Of a stretch of DNA of 6,651 bases, positions 5,234-6,651 are shown in pieces; position 1 is the first letter of the stretch; each line of letters opens with the position of its first letter. The notes beneath the pieces were generated by a model. The model saw only the letters and a list, made by a program, of their open reading frames with translations, was not told the origin of the DNA and did not search any database. A program made the position numbers and the translations under genes. The DNA is taken from positions 1 to 6,651 of the forward strand of contig CAZNBL010000066.1 in NCBI GenBank assembly GCA_964571375.1, in the 5' to 3' direction. The stretch is from JAFTYR01 sp964571375. Its GTDB lineage: Bacteria; Pseudomonadota; Gammaproteobacteria; Burkholderiales; Burkholderiaceae_F.

Positions 5234-6022
5234 TTATTCGTCCACTGCAATAACGCACTGATAATTCGGTCGCTCCGGCAAATTAATGCCGACGATGCGA
5301 ACATCGACACCGAAGCTCTTCGAAAGGTTTTCGTCAGTCAATACGTCGCCCGTGGCGCCGAAAAGATGCGTGCCGTCCGGGAACATCACCAGGGATTCGG
5401 TACTGATTTCCAGCGCATGCGCCGGATAGTGCGTATTGATAATGGAGCCGATACCTTCTTTTTCCGAGAGATCCTGCAGTACCCGCAGAACCCTCAGCTG
5501 ATTCTTGTAGTCGAGATTGCTTTCGGGTTCGTCGAGAATCAGAAGTTCGGGTTCGCCTGCCAGGGCTCTGGCAACTAAAGAGAGCTGATACTCGCCGCCC
5601 GAAATCTGACTGCAGAGCTTACCGGCCAAGTGCGCGATACCGACGCGCTCCATAGCTTCTGCGGCAATCCTCAGATCCTTGGGGCGGGGCTGCGCAAACA
5701 TACCGAGACGGGCGCTTCTGCCGAGTACGACATTTTCTTCAACGGTGTACGCAAAAGAAGGCGCTTTGGCCTGAGGAACGTAGCCGATACGGGACCAGAA
5801 CCCGCTTTGCTTCATGCGCACTGAATCGACGCCGTCGATCAGTGTGGCGCCCGACGTCCACTTCTGCAGTCCGAGCATGCATCTTAAAAGCGTGGTTTTA
5901 CCGGCACCGTTGCGTCCCAATACGCTCATAATGCCGCGGCAATCAAAGCGGAAGTTGATGTTTTTTAAGACTTCTTTGCCGCCAGGATAGGCAAAACAAC
6001 CGTTTTTGACTTCGAATTGCAT
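5234..6022 (-). CDS. ABC importer ATP-binding subunit, FecE/FepC/BtuD type
   Basis: This cytoplasmic ATPase powers a binding-protein-dependent importer of the iron-siderophore/haem/cobalamin class. The 262 residues include Walker A GRNGAGKT at 36-43, Q-loop Gln84 in YVPQ, signature SGGEYQ at 141-146, Walker B LLILDEP at 160-166, D-loop SNLD at 168-171 and switch His198 in NTHYP. The signature reads ISGGEYQ rather than the commoner LSGGQRQ; this is a mild variation. The ATG at 6022 is preceded by AGGAGA (plus 6028-6033), which overlaps the stop codon of the permease gene just upstream, so the two are translationally coupled with a 9-bp gap. The C-terminal 60 residues form the usual short extension. 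Substrate is not deducible: the binding protein is outside the window. Confidence 0.9.
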   Translation of the reverse strand: MQFEVKNGCFAYPGGKEVLKNINFRFDCRGIMSVLGRNGAGKTTLLRCMLGLQKWTSGATLIDGVDSVRMKQSGFWSRIGYVPQAKAPSFAYTVEENVVLGRSARLGMFAQPRPKDLRIAAEAMERVGIAHLAGKLCSQISGGEYQLSLVARALAGEPELLILDEPESNLDYKNQLRVLRVLQDLSEKEGIGSIINTHYPAHALEISTESLVMFPDGTHLFGATGDVLTDENLSKSFGVDVRIVGINLPERPNYQCVIAVDE

Positions 6023-6031
6023 CGGCTTCTC

Positions 6032-6651
6032 CTAGTTTTGCAGTCCGCCGCTGCGGCGAAGCAGCAGGATAAAGACCGGTGCGCCGATCAGCGCGGTCAG
6101 AATCGATACCGGAATTTCCATCTGGGTGGCGCATCGCGCAACGGTGTCGGCCGCAAGTACAAAAACAGCGCCGAGCACAAGAGAGGCCGGAAGGACGCGT
6201 ACGTTGTTGTTACCGAAGAGCATGCGTGCAAAGTGCGGGATCAGAAGGCCCACCCAACCGATAAGTCCGCACATACTGACGACAGAAGCGGTAATCATCG
6301 TGCCGCAGAGGACAGCAATAAAGCGCAGTTTTGCTACCGGTACGCCGAGCGAGCGGGCTTCGTCTTCGGGGAGCGACAGTGCGTTCAGTTTCCAGCGGAG
6401 CGCAAAAAGAACGGCGGAACCGATCGCGATGAAGGGGAGGCCGAGCATGAGTGTCTCAAAAGACGCTCCGGTAAAAGATCCCATCATCCAATAGGTAATC
6501 GAGGGGAGTACATCCTGGGGGTCGGCCGCATATTTCACAAGACTGATAAGCGAATTAAAGAGCGCGGCAATAACAAGCCCCGAGAGAATCAGCATGAGTG
6601 TGGTGACGCGGCCTCGGACGCGGCTCACGCTGTAAACCATAAAGGCGGAAG
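6032..6651 (-). CDS. FecCD/BtuC-family ABC importer permease (partial, 5' end beyond the window)
   Basis: About 205 C-terminal residues of an inner-membrane permease are present, out of the 320-350 usual for the family. The frame stays open to the window edge, with SAF before the first in-window methionine, so the ATG at 6640 is internal. Family marks are 'RVRGRVTTLMLILSG', 'ITYWMMGSFTGASF', the conserved coupling region 'GLIGWVGLLIPHFARMLFG' that contacts the ATPase, and the ending 'IPVSILTALIGAPVFILLLRR'. At least five hydrophobic segments are visible. The stop TAG (6034-6032) overlaps the ribosome binding site of the ATPase gene, which shows one operon with permease first. Iron-siderophore, haem and cobalamin permeases look alike here, so no gene symbol is given. 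Confidence 0.92.
   Translation of the reverse strand, partial: SAFMVYSVSRVRGRVTTLMLILSGLVIAALFNSLISLVKYAADPQDVLPSITYWMMGSFTGASFETLMLGLPFIAIGSAVLFALRWKLNALSLPEDEARSLGVPVAKLRFIAVLCGTMITASVVSMCGLIGWVGLLIPHFARMLFGNNNVRVLPASLVLGAVFVLAADTVARCATQMEIPVSILTALIGAPVFILLLRRSGGLQN

Noticed and set aside
5366..5824. Plus-strand ORFs opposite the ABC ATPase
   Set aside because: They are antisense to an ATPase with every canonical motif in order; no independent support.

Overview
The window looks like a chromosomal segment of a Gram-negative bacterium, most likely a betaproteobacterium (Burkholderiales; a gut Sutterellaceae-like lineage is plausible but unproven). The clues are a single-domain FabI enoyl-ACP reductase, a GltS sodium/glutamate symporter, a tRNA-Ser(CGA) with an encoded CCA end, and moderately GC-rich housekeeping genes. 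The taxonomic call is inference from protein flavour only.

Left part (1 to about 1620): phage- or integrative-element-derived DNA. A 351-residue plus-strand ORF resembles a piece of a large phage polyvalent protein, with an N-terminal MuF C-terminal-like (barnase/EndoU/RelE-type nuclease) domain followed by a second conserved polyvalent-protein module. Its upstream end shows a probable frame break. Its base composition changes from about 40% to about 55% GC near the boundary between the two domains. Converging on it, with a 29-bp tail overlap, is a minus-strand gene for a small unknown protein that may be an immunity-type protein. This block ends at the 3' side of tRNA-Ser(CGA) on the minus strand (1628-1718), which has its own promoter and terminator. 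The layout is what an element inserted at a tRNA 3' end would leave.

Middle part (1719-3860): a 350-bp region with the tRNA promoter and several inverted repeats leads to gltS (plus strand). gltS is followed after 3 bp by a 152-residue zinc-ribbon, tail-anchored protein of unknown function. The pair ends at a strong bidirectional terminator.

Right part (3866-6651), all minus strand: fabI (GTG start) for the last step of fatty-acid elongation, with a perfect 7-bp-arm palindrome just upstream of its ribosome binding site; then a 576-bp AT-rich, gene-free interval with a cluster of inverted repeats; then the end of an ABC importer operon of the FecCD/BtuC type, with the ATPase complete and the permease cut by the window edge. 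The importer would take up an iron chelate, haem or cobalamin; the substrate cannot be told from these two subunits.

No CRISPR array, rRNA or intact insertion sequence is visible. The most interesting stretch is the tRNA-adjacent nuclease and possible immunity pair.
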